This document shows positions 1-8,250 of a stretch of DNA of 64,000 nt, in pieces. Source of the stretch: QHVT01 sp036399015 (GTDB lineage Bacteria > Acidobacteriota > Thermoanaerobaculia > Gp7-AA8). Numbering within the stretch: position 1 is the first letter of the stretch; every line of letters begins with the position of its first letter. The stretch is taken from positions 29,103 to 93,102 of the forward strand of contig DASWNW010000016.1 in NCBI GenBank assembly GCA_036399015.1, given 5' to 3'. The notes under the pieces are model-generated. The model did no database searches. It saw nothing but the letters and a program-made list of their open reading frames with translations, and was not told the DNA's origin. The position numbers and the translations under genes were made by a program.

Positions 1-371
1 TGGCGGGGCACGTCGAGGTGGGCGACTTCGCCACCGTCGGCGCCTTCTCGGCGGTCCATCAGTTCTGCCGCGTCGGTGACCACGCCTTCATCGGCGGCGG
101 CTCGATCTGCACGCAGGACGTGCTGCCGTTCGTGAAGACGGTCGGCAACCGCCCCGCGAAGACGTACGGCGTGAACAACATCGGCCTCGAGCGGAAGGGC
201 TTTCAGAAGGAGAGCGTCGAGGCGCTGCAGCGCGCCTACCGCATCCTCACCCGCTCGAAGCTGCTGCTGCAGGACGCGCTCGATCGCATCGAGGCGGAGC
301 TGGGGCTCCATCCGGAGGTGCGCTACTTCGTCGCGTTCATCCGGGAGTCGAAGCGGGGCGTGATTCGATGA
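1..371 (+). CDS. lpxA: LpxA, UDP-N-acetylglucosamine acyltransferase (3' part)
   Basis: This is the C-terminal part of the acyltransferase that starts lipid A synthesis by 3-O-acylating UDP-GlcNAc in the cytoplasm. The 5' end lies outside the window. The visible frame opens at base 3 and reads AGHVEVGDFATVGAFSAVHQ, the late left-handed beta-helix coils. HQFCRVGDHAFIGGGS and the helical C-terminal domain (GVNNIGLERKGF) follow, as in the family. The last codons overlap the next gene in an ATGA at 368-371, so the two are translationally coupled. Its presence indicates an outer membrane with lipid A. Confidence 0.93.
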   Translation, partial: AGHVEVGDFATVGAFSAVHQFCRVGDHAFIGGGSICTQDVLPFVKTVGNRPAKTYGVNNIGLERKGFQKESVEALQRAYRILTRSKLLLQDALDRIEAELGLHPEVRYFVAFIRESKRGVIR

Positions 372-1312
372 CGGTGAAGGTCGGCGTCGTCGGCACCGGC
401 TACCTCGGCCGCCTGCACGCGCGGGTGCTCAGCGAGATGCCGGACGCGCGCATGGTCGGCTTCGTCGAGCCGAACGACGCCATCGCCGCCGAGGTCGCGG
501 AGACGCTGCAGTTGAAACGCTTCGCGAGCGTCGCGGAGCTGGCGAAGGAGATCGACGGCGCGGTCGTGGCCACGCCGACCACGTCGCACTTCGAGGTCGC
601 CAGCGAGCTGCTGGAGGCGGGCGTCGACGTGATGGTCGAGAAGCCGATCACCTCCACCGTCGACGAGGCGCGCCGCCTGATCGAGCTCGCCGCGAAGCAC
701 GGCCGCATCGTGCAGGTGGGGCACGTCGAGCGTTACAACCCCGCCATCATCGCGGTGGCGTCGCTCGTCGGCGCGTCGCGCTACTTCGAGGCGGAGCGCC
801 TCGGCGTGTTCGTCCCCCGCTCGCTCGACGTCGACGTCCTGCTCGACCTCATGATCCACGACCTCAACCTCGTCCTCTCGCTGCTCAAACAGCAGGTGGT
901 GGAGGTGCGGGCGGTGGGCGTGCCGGTGCTGACCGACAAGGTCGACATCACGAACGTGCGGCTGGAGCTCGAGAACGGCGCGGTGGCGAATCTCACCGCG
1001 AGCCGCGTGTCGCAGGAGCGGGTGCGCAAGCAGCGTTTCTTCGGCAGCGACTTCTATCTCTCGGTCGACACGAAGGAACAGGAAGTGAAGGGATATCGCC
1101 TCGTCGACGAGGGGGGCGCGCGGAAGGTGCGGCCGTTCGATCTCGACGTGACGAAGCAGGAGCCGCTGCGGGCGGAGAACGACGCCTTCCTGCAGTGCGT
1201 GCGCGACCGCTCGCGCCCCGTCGTCTCGGCCGAGGATGGGCTGGCGGCGGTGGAGCTGGCGCTGCGCGTGCGCGACGCGATCGACGCGGCGGTGGAGAGG
1301 TTCAGGGCATGA
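368..1312 (+). CDS. Gfo/Idh/MocA-family NAD(P)-dependent oxidoreductase (possibly GnnA-like)
   Basis: 314 residues. A Rossmann glycine motif (VGTGYLGRLHAR) lies at residues 8-19, the family EKP motif at 91-93, and GHVERYNPAI follows near 118, before the C-terminal alpha/beta domain. The family oxidises or reduces sugars and sugar nucleotides with NAD(P). The gene overlaps lpxA by ATGA and overlaps the next gene the same way. In Acidithiobacillus and Leptospira an oxidoreductase of this family, GnnA, oxidises C3 of UDP-GlcNAc so that GnnB can aminate it for lipid A, and in Acidithiobacillus these genes sit beside lpxA. That role is attractive here but no gnnB-like aminotransferase is visible in the window. 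Family assignment is firm; substrate is inferred from position. Confidence 0.88.
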   Translation: MTVKVGVVGTGYLGRLHARVLSEMPDARMVGFVEPNDAIAAEVAETLQLKRFASVAELAKEIDGAVVATPTTSHFEVASELLEAGVDVMVEKPITSTVDEARRLIELAAKHGRIVQVGHVERYNPAIIAVASLVGASRYFEAERLGVFVPRSLDVDVLLDLMIHDLNLVLSLLKQQVVEVRAVGVPVLTDKVDITNVRLELENGAVANLTASRVSQERVRKQRFFGSDFYLSVDTKEQEVKGYRLVDEGGARKVRPFDLDVTKQEPLRAENDAFLQCVRDRSRPVVSAEDGLAAVELALRVRDAIDAAVERFRA

Positions 1313-2175
1313 GCGACGTGCGCATCGGCATCATCGGGGGCTCCGGCCTCTATCAGATGGAAGGTCTGAACGTGCTGTACGAGCGGACGGTGGAGACGCC
1401 GTTCGGCGCGCCGTCGGATCCGTTCGTGATCGGCGAGATTGAGGGCGTCACGGTGGCGTTTCTGGCGCGGCACGGACGCGGTCACCGCTTCACGCCGTCC
1501 GAGGTGAACTACCGCGCCAACGTCTTCGGGATGAAGCTCCTCGGCGTGCACACCATCCTCTCCGCGAGCGCCGTCGGCTCGCTGAAGGTCGACTACAAGC
1601 CGACCGACATCGTCTTCCCCCACCAGTTCATCGACCGCACGCGCCACCGCCCCGACACCTTCTTCGGCAACGGCATCGTCGCGCACGTCGCCTTCGCCGA
1701 CCCGATCTGCGCCGGCGTGTCGTTCCTGATGGGCGACGCGGCGCGCGCCGCCGGCGCGACCGCGCACATGGGCGGCACGTACGTCTGCATGGAAGGGCCG
1801 CAGTTCTCGACGCGCGCGGAGTCGAACCTCTACCGCACCTGGGGCGCCGACGTGATCGGCATGACGAACCTCACCGAGGCGAAGCTGGCGCGGGAGGCGG
1901 AGCTCTGTTACGCCACCATGGCCCTCGTCACCGACTACGACTGCTGGCACCCCGAGCACGACGACGTCGACATCGAGCAGATCCTCGGCTACCTCCGCGC
2001 GAACGCGGCCATGGCCCAGACCATCCTCCGGACGTCGATCGCCGCGGCGGCGTCGCGGACGCGCGACTGTGCCTGCGCGAACGCACTGCAGTTCGCGCTG
2101 CTCACCGATCCCGGCGTCATCCCGCCGAAGGTGAAGGAAGACCTCTCGCCGCTGATCGGCAAGTACGTGCGTTAG
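1309..2175 (+). CDS. mtnP: S-methyl-5'-thioadenosine phosphorylase
   Basis: 288 residues from the ATG at 1309, which overlaps the upstream stop codon. It cleaves methylthioadenosine with phosphate to adenine and methylthioribose-1-phosphate in methionine and polyamine salvage. The phosphate-binding GGSGLY is at residues 10-15. MEGPQFSTRAES is the purine/ribose site signature and TDYDCW near residue 205 is the aspartate-containing adenine-recognition loop that separates MTAPs from guanine/hypoxanthine PNPs. Length is typical. The stop codon (2173-2175) interlocks with the stop codon of the convergent gene (2172-2174), leaving no room for a terminator. No other methionine-salvage genes are nearby. 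Confidence 0.93.
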   Translation: MSDVRIGIIGGSGLYQMEGLNVLYERTVETPFGAPSDPFVIGEIEGVTVAFLARHGRGHRFTPSEVNYRANVFGMKLLGVHTILSASAVGSLKVDYKPTDIVFPHQFIDRTRHRPDTFFGNGIVAHVAFADPICAGVSFLMGDAARAAGATAHMGGTYVCMEGPQFSTRAESNLYRTWGADVIGMTNLTEAKLAREAELCYATMALVTDYDCWHPEHDDVDIEQILGYLRANAAMAQTILRTSIAAAASRTRDCACANALQFALLTDPGVIPPKVKEDLSPLIGKYVR

Positions 2176-2864
2176 GGCTTGAACCCGACGGTCAGCTTGA
2201 AGATCACCGGCACCGGCTCGCCCTGGTTCTTTGCCGGCTGGAAGCGCCAGCGACGGACCGCCTCGAGGGCCACGTAGGAAAGCGTCGGCGCCGACAACGG
2301 TTGCTCGATGACGGGGGAGGTGACGGTTCCCGTCTCGGTGATCACGACCTCCACGACCAGTTGCCCCCCGGCGCCCATGGCGTGCGCGCCGCCGGGGAAC
2401 GTCGGCAGCGTGTGCTTCAGCAGCTTCGGAGGGGTCAGCTCGGCGGTGCGCGGCTTGCCGTCTCCAGCCTCGGCGACGGGCGGCTTCCGCGGCTCGCCGT
2501 TCTCAGCGAGAAACTTTCCCGCCTCGCCGAAGGCGCTCAGGTCGCGCTTCGCGAGCTCCGGATGGAGGCTCGAGGCAACCTGCCAATACCAGATCGCGTC
2601 GTCGTGCTTTCCGAGACCGGCCAGGGCGACCGCCTTGTGCATGACGGCCACACCGAACGCCTTGGTCGATGCCTCGCCGAGTCCGAGGCGCTCGATCATC
2701 TGCCGCACGACGCTCTCGGCAAGGCCGAGCGACCGCTTGTATTCGCCCGACTCGAGCGCCTTCGTGCTGTCGGCGATCTTTTTCTGCCACTCCGCCACGA
2801 CGTCGGCCCTGGCAGAGACACTGACGGCGAGACACGCGAGAAACGCGAGCGTGCGGAGTTTCAT
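2172..2864 (-). CDS. Secreted TonB C-terminal-domain protein (copy 1)
   Basis: 230 residues with a clear signal peptide (MKLRTLAFLACLAVSVSARA). Residues about 20-120 form a helical, TPR-like segment (KHDDAIWYWQVASSLHPELA) and residues about 145-230 a TonB_C fold (GGQLVVEVVITETGTV, YVALEAVRRWRFQPA). Unlike true TonB there is no uncleaved N-terminal anchor followed by a Pro-rich spacer, so it is probably a periplasmic soluble protein rather than an energy transducer. It lies 4 bp downstream of a paralogue of the same architecture, a tandem duplication. Exact role unknown. Confidence 0.8.
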   Translation of the reverse strand: MKLRTLAFLACLAVSVSARADVVAEWQKKIADSTKALESGEYKRSLGLAESVVRQMIERLGLGEASTKAFGVAVMHKAVALAGLGKHDDAIWYWQVASSLHPELAKRDLSAFGEAGKFLAENGEPRKPPVAEAGDGKPRTAELTPPKLLKHTLPTFPGGAHAMGAGGQLVVEVVITETGTVTSPVIEQPLSAPTLSYVALEAVRRWRFQPAKNQGEPVPVIFKLTVGFKP

Positions 2865-2868
2865 GGCG

Positions 2869-3570
2869 CTAAATCCTATAGTGGACGGTCATCTTCACGA
2901 GCAGCGGGACGACCTTCCCGTCGACCATACCGCCCTCGTACCTCCAGCGGCGGAGCGCCTCCAGCGCGACGTACGTGAGCGTCGGCGCGGGGAGGGGCTT
3001 CAGGACGGCGGGATCGAGCGTCCGGCCGTCGGCGGTGACGACTGCCTCGACGATGAGGATGCCGCCGACCTTGAATACCGCGGCGGCGAGCGGGAAAACC
3101 GGGTCGACGCTCTTCAGCACTTTCGGCGGGACGGTGTCGGGCGTCATCGGCCTCGCCTGCAGCTCGCCCGGCTCCTCCACCTCGCGCACGTCCATGGCGC
3201 TCACGAGCCTGCCGGCGTCGCCGAACGGCGTGAGGTCGACCTTCGCCAGCGCCGGCTCGATGCCGATGGCGACGTGCCAGTACCAGCGGGCGTCGTCGAG
3301 CTTTCCGAGGCCCGCGGACGCCACCGCCTTGTGCACGACCACGACGGCGAACGTGTGCGTCTCCGACTGGCCGGGGCCGAGCTTCTCGATCATGTCGGTG
3401 ATCAGGCGGTTCGCGAGCCGCAGCGAGCGGGCGTGCTGGCCGCGCTTCAGCGCCGCGCTGCTCGCCTCGATCTTCTTCTGCCAGTCCTGCGCGACGTAGT
3501 TGTTGTCGGCGAAGAGCGCCGTCGCAAACAGCAGCGAGACGGCGAAGAGGTACGGGGTCGAGCGCGCCAT
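2869..3570 (-). CDS. Secreted TonB C-terminal-domain protein (copy 2)
   Basis: 233 residues. A signal peptide (MARSTPYLFAVSLLFATALF) is followed by a helical region closely matching copy 1 (QDWQKKIEASSAALKRGQ against AEWQKKIADSTKALESGE) and a TonB_C domain ending in YVALEALRRWRYEGG. It is first in a two-gene unit with its paralogue, divergent from the PfkB gene across a gap of about 38 bp that must hold both starts. Function unknown. The shared segment W(H/Q)VA(I/S) in the TPR-like part suggests one ligand or partner for both copies. Confidence 0.8.
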   Translation of the reverse strand: MARSTPYLFAVSLLFATALFADNNYVAQDWQKKIEASSAALKRGQHARSLRLANRLITDMIEKLGPGQSETHTFAVVVVHKAVASAGLGKLDDARWYWHVAIGIEPALAKVDLTPFGDAGRLVSAMDVREVEEPGELQARPMTPDTVPPKVLKSVDPVFPLAAAVFKVGGILIVEAVVTADGRTLDPAVLKPLPAPTLTYVALEALRRWRYEGGMVDGKVVPLLVKMTVHYRI

Positions 3571-3608
3571 GCGGAAATGGTACTCTCCGCCGCCGAAAGG
3601 AACCCTGC

Positions 3609-4526
3609 ATGCCCATTCTCGTCGTCGGAAGTGTTGCGTTCGATGCCCTCCAGACCCCGTTCGGGAAGGTCGATCGCTGCATCGGCGGGTCCGCGACTTA
3701 CTTCTCCGTCGCGGCGTCGTTCTTCACGGAGGTCGCGCTCGTGGCGGTGGTCGGCGACGACTTCACCGAGGAGGATGCGTCGATCTTCAAGGGGCGCAAC
3801 ATCAACACCGACGGGCTGCAGCGGGTGGCGGGGGAGAAGACCTTCTTCTGGAGCGGCGAGTATGGGTACGACCTCAACGTGGCGAAGACGCGCGACACGC
3901 AGCTCAATGTGTTCGCCGACTTCAAGCCGCAACTGAGCGAGGCGCAACGCAGTCCCGACGTGCTGTTCCTGGCGAACATCCAGCCGGAGCTGCAGCTCGA
4001 CGTGCTCCGGCAGACGAACCGCCCGCGGCTCGTCGCGCTCGACACGATGAACCTCTGGATCGACATCAAGCGCGACGCGCTGGAGCAGGTCATCCGCGAG
4101 GTCGACCTCGTCATCATCAACGAGGCCGAGGTGCGGATGTTCACGAAGGAGGCGAACCTCGTGAAGGGGGCGCGCCAGATCCTGGCGCTCGGGCCGCAGA
4201 CGCTGGTGGTCAAGCGCGGCGAGTACGGCGTGCTGATGGTGCGCAACGACGCCATCTTCGCCGCGCCCGCCTATCCGCTCGAGAACGTCTTCGATCCGAC
4301 CGGCGCCGGCGACACGTTCGCGGGCGGTTTCCTCGGCTACCTCGCCTCGCGGCGCGAGGTGACGGACCACGAGCTGCGCCGCGCCATCATCTTCGGCAGC
4401 GTGCTGGCGTCGTTCACCGTCGAGAAGTTCTCGCTCGACCGGCTGCGCGAGATCACGCTCAGCGACGTGCACGAGCGCTATCAGGACTTCCGCGCGCTCA
4501 CGCACTTTGAAGATCACGACCGGTAA
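3609..4526 (+). CDS. PfkB-family carbohydrate/nucleoside kinase
   Basis: 305 residues, ATG preceded by GAAAGGA. This ribokinase-fold enzyme phosphorylates a sugar or nucleoside with ATP. The N-terminal GG signature is at CIGGSATYFSVAASFF (about residues 24-40). The C-terminal DPTGAGDTFAGGFLGYL (about 232-248) holds the anion hole and catalytic Asp of the second PfkB signature. The central NEAEVRMFTKEANL and VVKRGEYGVLM are typical. Family level is certain, but substrate cannot be read from the sequence and no sugar-utilisation genes adjoin it. The stop codon abuts the convergent amidohydrolase stop with no gap. Confidence 0.9.
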   Translation: MPILVVGSVAFDALQTPFGKVDRCIGGSATYFSVAASFFTEVALVAVVGDDFTEEDASIFKGRNINTDGLQRVAGEKTFFWSGEYGYDLNVAKTRDTQLNVFADFKPQLSEAQRSPDVLFLANIQPELQLDVLRQTNRPRLVALDTMNLWIDIKRDALEQVIREVDLVIINEAEVRMFTKEANLVKGARQILALGPQTLVVKRGEYGVLMVRNDAIFAAPAYPLENVFDPTGAGDTFAGGFLGYLASRREVTDHELRRAIIFGSVLASFTVEKFSLDRLREITLSDVHERYQDFRALTHFEDHDR

Positions 4527-6188
4527 TCAACGGCCGAAGACGATCTCACCACCGACGACCGTGTAGCGCACCTTCGCCTTGTACAGCTCGGGCTGCGTGA
4601 AGAGGTCTCCCTCGACGATCGTGAAATCGGCCAGCTTGCCCGGCTCGATCGTGCCGCGCGTCTTCTCCTCGAACGCCGCATAGGCCGCGTCGCTCGTGAA
4701 GCCGCGGATCGCCTCCGCGAGCGTCAGCCGCTCGGAGGGACGCCAGCCGCCGGCCGGCCAGCCCTTCTGGTCCTGCCGCGTGACCGCGGCGTAGAGGCCG
4801 AAGAAGGGGTTCACGTCCTCGACCGGGAAGTCGGAGCCGAGCGCGAGCCGCCCGCCGGCGTTGAGGATCGATCGCCAGGCGTACGCCCCCTTGATGCGCT
4901 CCGGACCGACGCGCGCCTCGGCCCAGTACATGTCGGAGGTCGCGTGCGTCGGCTGCATGGAGGCGATGATGCCGTGACGCACGAGGCGGGGGAGGTCGTC
5001 GAGCGCGATGACCTGCAGGTGCTCGATGCGGTAGCGCTCCTTCGGCGTGATGCCGGCGTTCGCGTAGGCGTTGATGGTCTCGCGCACGCCGCGGTCGCCG
5101 ATGGCGTGCGTGTTGATCTGGAAGCCGGCCGCCCGTCCGCGCCGCGCGATCTGCTGGATGTGCGCCGGCTGTGAGACGAGGAGGCCGGTGTTGCCGGGAT
5201 CGTCGCTGTAGGGCGCGAGCAGCGCGGCGCCGCGCGAGCCGAGGGCGCCGTCGGCGTACAGCTTCACGGAGCGGATGGTGAGGCGGCCGCCGTAGTCGAC
5301 GAGCGGACCGCTCTCGAACCACTGCTGCAGGAGCGCGTCGTTGTCGCCGAGCATGCCGTAGACGCGGATGGGGAAGCGCTTCTCGTCGATCAGCTCCTGC
5401 ACCGCGGTGATCGTCGCCGCGTCGATGCCGGCGTCGTGGAGACCGGTCAGTCCGGAGGCGGCGATGGCCTGCGCGGCGGCGAGCACGCGCGCCTTCCGCT
5501 GCGCCGCGCTCACGGGCGGGACCGCCTGGTCGATGAGTCCCGAGGCGGCGTCGATGAAGATGCCGGTGGGGTTGCCGTTCGCGTCGCGCACGATCCGGCC
5601 CCCTGCGGGGTCGGCCGTCGCGGCGGTGACGCCGGCGGCGCGCATGGCAGCAGTGTTCGCAAGCGTCGCGTGGCCGTCGACGCGCTCCAGGGCGATGGGT
5701 CGGTCGGGGAAGGCGGCGTCGAGTCCGGCGGCGGTCGGGAACTCCTTCACGTCCCAGTCGTTCTGATCCCAGCCGCGTCCGACGATCCACTCGCCGGGCG
5801 CTGCCGTGGCGGCGCGCTGCCGCACGCGCGCGATCACCTCGTCGTAGGAGGTGGTGCCGACGAGGCTGACGACGTCGAGCGCGACGCCGAGGCCGTAGAG
5901 GTGGGCGTGGGCGTCGACGAGGCCGGGGAGGACGGTGGTGCCGGTGACGTCGACGACGCGCGCGTTCGGGTGCTTCGCGCGCAGCGCGGAGGCGGGGCCG
6001 ACCTCGCGGATCGTGCCGCCGGCGACGAGGACGCCGTGATCGGTTTGCGGCGTCTGCGTGGCACCGGCCACGACCGTGCCGCCGAGGAAGAGCGTGGCGT
6101 CCGCGGGCATCGGAACGGATTCTGCTGTGGGCTGCATCGGTGTGCAGGCGAGCGAAGTGAGCAGGAGCAGCGCCACAATGATTCGCAT
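4527..6188 (-). CDS. Lipoprotein amidohydrolase, YtcJ-like
   Basis: 553 residues. The N-terminus MRIIVALLLLTSLACTP is a lipoprotein signal with the lipobox Cys at 15, so it is probably tethered in the envelope. It is a metal-dependent TIM-barrel hydrolase: the HxH metal motif is in VDAHAHLYG (His94 and His96), later ligands are in the INTHAIGDRG and RIEHLQVI segments, and GSDFPVEDVNPF carries the terminal Asp. An N- and C-terminal beta-sandwich (LADFTIVEGDLF) completes the YtcJ/NfdA architecture. Substrate unknown; relatives hydrolyse N-substituted formamides or imides. It is divergent from the lytic transglycosylase across about 45 bp. Confidence 0.9.
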   Translation of the reverse strand: MRIIVALLLLTSLACTPMQPTAESVPMPADATLFLGGTVVAGATQTPQTDHGVLVAGGTIREVGPASALRAKHPNARVVDVTGTTVLPGLVDAHAHLYGLGVALDVVSLVGTTSYDEVIARVRQRAATAAPGEWIVGRGWDQNDWDVKEFPTAAGLDAAFPDRPIALERVDGHATLANTAAMRAAGVTAATADPAGGRIVRDANGNPTGIFIDAASGLIDQAVPPVSAAQRKARVLAAAQAIAASGLTGLHDAGIDAATITAVQELIDEKRFPIRVYGMLGDNDALLQQWFESGPLVDYGGRLTIRSVKLYADGALGSRGAALLAPYSDDPGNTGLLVSQPAHIQQIARRGRAAGFQINTHAIGDRGVRETINAYANAGITPKERYRIEHLQVIALDDLPRLVRHGIIASMQPTHATSDMYWAEARVGPERIKGAYAWRSILNAGGRLALGSDFPVEDVNPFFGLYAAVTRQDQKGWPAGGWRPSERLTLAEAIRGFTSDAAYAAFEEKTRGTIEPGKLADFTIVEGDLFTQPELYKAKVRYTVVGGEIVFGR

Positions 6189-6232
6189 CGCGCGGAATGC
6201 TACACGGGGATCTGCCGTTCCGTGAGTGCCGC

Positions 6233-6892
6233 ATGAAAACCTGGATTGTGATCTGCATCACACTTCTTACCGCAACGGGCGCCGTTGCGGGGGAGCGTAG
6301 GTTCTCCGCCTCCACGGTTCCGCATGCGAAGCTGAAGAAGCCGGGCAAGGTCGTGATCTCGAACGACTCACGCTCGATCACGGCGCACCGGTTCTTCGGC
6401 AACATCCGCGAGGCGCTGGTCACGCTGCGCAGCGCGCGAGCGATCCCGACGCGCCCCTTCGGCCACGTCCTCTTCGACTCCCGCGCCCAGGCCGCCGCAC
6501 CGGCGCACCTCGCGTCGGCGATCCAGGAAGCGGCGCGCGCCCACGGCGTCGATCCGCGGCTCGTCACGGCGGTTGCGCGACGCGAGTCGGCGTTCAACTC
6601 GAAGGCGGTCTCCCGCGTCGGCGCCTGCGGCGTCATGCAGCTCATGCCCGCCACGGCGAAGTACCTCGGCGTGACGAACGTCTTCGACGCGCGCGAGAAC
6701 ATCTTCGGCGGCACCCGCTACCTGCGCACGCTCCTCGACACCTTCGACGGTGACCTCGACCTCGCCCTCGCCGCCTACAACGCCGGCCCCGGCGCGGTGC
6801 AGAAGTACCGCGGCGTCCCGCCCTATCGCGAGACGCAGGCGTACGTGGCCGCGGTGCGGTCGAGCTACGAGAGCTCGCTGCGCGCGCAGTAG
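6233..6892 (+). CDS. Lytic transglycosylase (SLT domain), secreted
   Basis: 219 residues. The ATG at 6233 was chosen because it begins a signal peptide (MKTWIVICITLLTATGAVAG); an upstream in-frame start at 6197 would bury it. The C-terminal half is a family 1 SLT domain: ARRESAFNSKAVSRVGACGV carries the catalytic Glu, VMQLMPATAKYLG follows, and LALAAYNAGPGAVQKY is the terminal motif. It cleaves peptidoglycan between MurNAc and GlcNAc with 1,6-anhydro ring formation. No LysM or lipobox is visible, so it should be soluble in the periplasm. Confidence 0.92.
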   Translation: MKTWIVICITLLTATGAVAGERRFSASTVPHAKLKKPGKVVISNDSRSITAHRFFGNIREALVTLRSARAIPTRPFGHVLFDSRAQAAAPAHLASAIQEAARAHGVDPRLVTAVARRESAFNSKAVSRVGACGVMQLMPATAKYLGVTNVFDARENIFGGTRYLRTLLDTFDGDLDLALAAYNAGPGAVQKYRGVPPYRETQAYVAAVRSSYESSLRAQ

Positions 6893-6932
6893 ACCGCGAT
6901 CCTCGCCGGTTCCCGTGCGCGAATCTCAGCGA

Positions 6933-7346
6933 ATGCTCGTGCGCCGTTACGCTGCGGTCGTGTTCCTCCTTCTCTTATCGGCATGCGCGACTGCGCCGCC
7001 GTGGGAGCGCCTGAATACCCGGGTGCTCGAGTGCCGCCCCTTCCAGGTGATCACGTTTCGAACGAGCTACGAGACCTCCGCGATCGCAGGGCACGTCTAC
7101 GCGCAGGGGCATGACGATGCGCCGCTGTCGGGAGTGCGGATCGTGCTGCGCGAGCTCGGGCGGCCGGACATCGTGACCGAGACGGCCACCGCCGCGGACG
7201 GCAGCTTCGCGCTCGCGGCACAGGCGGACGGCTGGTATCAGCTCGAGACGTGCAGGGAGGGGTTCGATTCCGTCGTGGTGCCGGTGCGCGTCGTGCGTCG
7301 CGCCCGCGTCACGGACATTCCGCTCTACCTTCCGCTCTCGGCCTGA
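6933..7346 (+). CDS. Lipoprotein with a carboxypeptidase-regulatory-like (Ig-fold) domain
   Basis: 137 residues. The start at 6933 gives a lipoprotein signal (VVFLLLLSACATA, Cys18). The rest matches the general pattern of a CarboxypepD_reg-like beta-sandwich: AIAGHVYAQG, PLSGVRIVLRELG, then TAADGSFALAA and YQLETCREGF. Such domains are common accessory modules on envelope proteins and give no enzymatic prediction. It follows the lytic transglycosylase by 40 bp in the same direction and may be cotranscribed with it. Confidence 0.72.
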   Translation: MLVRRYAAVVFLLLLSACATAPPWERLNTRVLECRPFQVITFRTSYETSAIAGHVYAQGHDDAPLSGVRIVLRELGRPDIVTETATAADGSFALAAQADGWYQLETCREGFDSVVVPVRVVRRARVTDIPLYLPLSA

Positions 7347-7392
7347 CCTGTCATCTTGCCGATGCCGCGGAGCATTTCCGGAGCGGCGCGCT

Positions 7393-8220
7393 TCAGCGCG
7401 TCCAGGACGTACCGTTCCCCCAGTCGATCCGCTTGCCGTCGTCGCTCAGGACTCCGATGAGTCCACCCTCCCAGTCGACGGCCTTGATCCTGTTCTCTGC
7501 GACCAGAACGCAGCGGGACGAGCCGCCGTGCTCGTTGACGCAGGTGAAGTCGGTGCCCGCCGCCTCGATGCGGGGAGCTCCGCCGCCGCGCTGCCAGGTG
7601 CCGGCGAACGTGCTCCGCGGCGGCGGTGGCGCGGTGACCGCGGCACGTCTCCAGGTCGTCCCGTTCCGCCAGGCGATCGCCGTTCCGTTGTCGCGCAGAT
7701 CGCCGGAGAGATTGTTCCAGGCGGGTGCGTGAATGACTCCGGCGCTGCACGTGGCCGCAACGCGCTGGCCGCTCTCGTTGGTGAGGAACAGCGCGGCGCC
7801 CTCCTGTTCGATCAGCGTCGGACCGCCGCCGCGAAAGTCGCCGGTCCAGCGGCCAGCCAGGTTGCCGCACCCGCCGGCGCTGCTCGTCTCGCCCCAGATC
7901 TCCGCCTCGAGCCGGTTGACGAGATCGAGCGCGTCCTTGACCGTCGGACCGGCGGCCGTGACCGTGACGACGCCGCGGGTGCCAGTGAGGTCGTAGCACA
8001 TCACGACGGCGGTGGATTCGCGCGTCTCGCCGTACCACGTGCGCTGGTGCGTCACCTGGACCGAGAAGCCGTTCGCCTGCAGCGCCTTCGCCGTCCGCGC
8101 CGCGCAATCGGCGAAGCTGATGTCCCCGGTTTTCTGGCTCGAGTACATCGGCGGCCCGGCAATCACGGGGAGCGTGGCGAGAGACAGCACGAGCAACGAG
8201 CAGATGGTCGTGAGGCGCAT
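7393..8220 (-). CDS. Secreted protein with a duplicated C-terminal domain, function unknown
   Basis: 275 residues with a signal peptide ending near Ala21. Residues about 25-110 form a small domain with two cysteines (FADCAARTAKALQANGF and VVMCYDLTGTRG). Residues about 115-275 hold two related repeats of about 70 residues. Their ends match closely: GTAIAWRNGTTWRR in the first and GKRIDWGNGTSWTR in the second. Each starts with a G(R/T)W strand (GRWTGDFRGG, GTWQRGGGAP). The repeat looks like a small beta-barrel unit. No catalytic signature was seen and I do not recognise the family. Confidence 0.7.
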   Translation of the reverse strand: MRLTTICSLLVLSLATLPVIAGPPMYSSQKTGDISFADCAARTAKALQANGFSVQVTHQRTWYGETRESTAVVMCYDLTGTRGVVTVTAAGPTVKDALDLVNRLEAEIWGETSSAGGCGNLAGRWTGDFRGGGPTLIEQEGAALFLTNESGQRVAATCSAGVIHAPAWNNLSGDLRDNGTAIAWRNGTTWRRAAVTAPPPPRSTFAGTWQRGGGAPRIEAAGTDFTCVNEHGGSSRCVLVAENRIKAVDWEGGLIGVLSDDGKRIDWGNGTSWTR

Positions 8221-8250
8221 CGCGAATGATCCTTTCTCGATGCGGCGATC

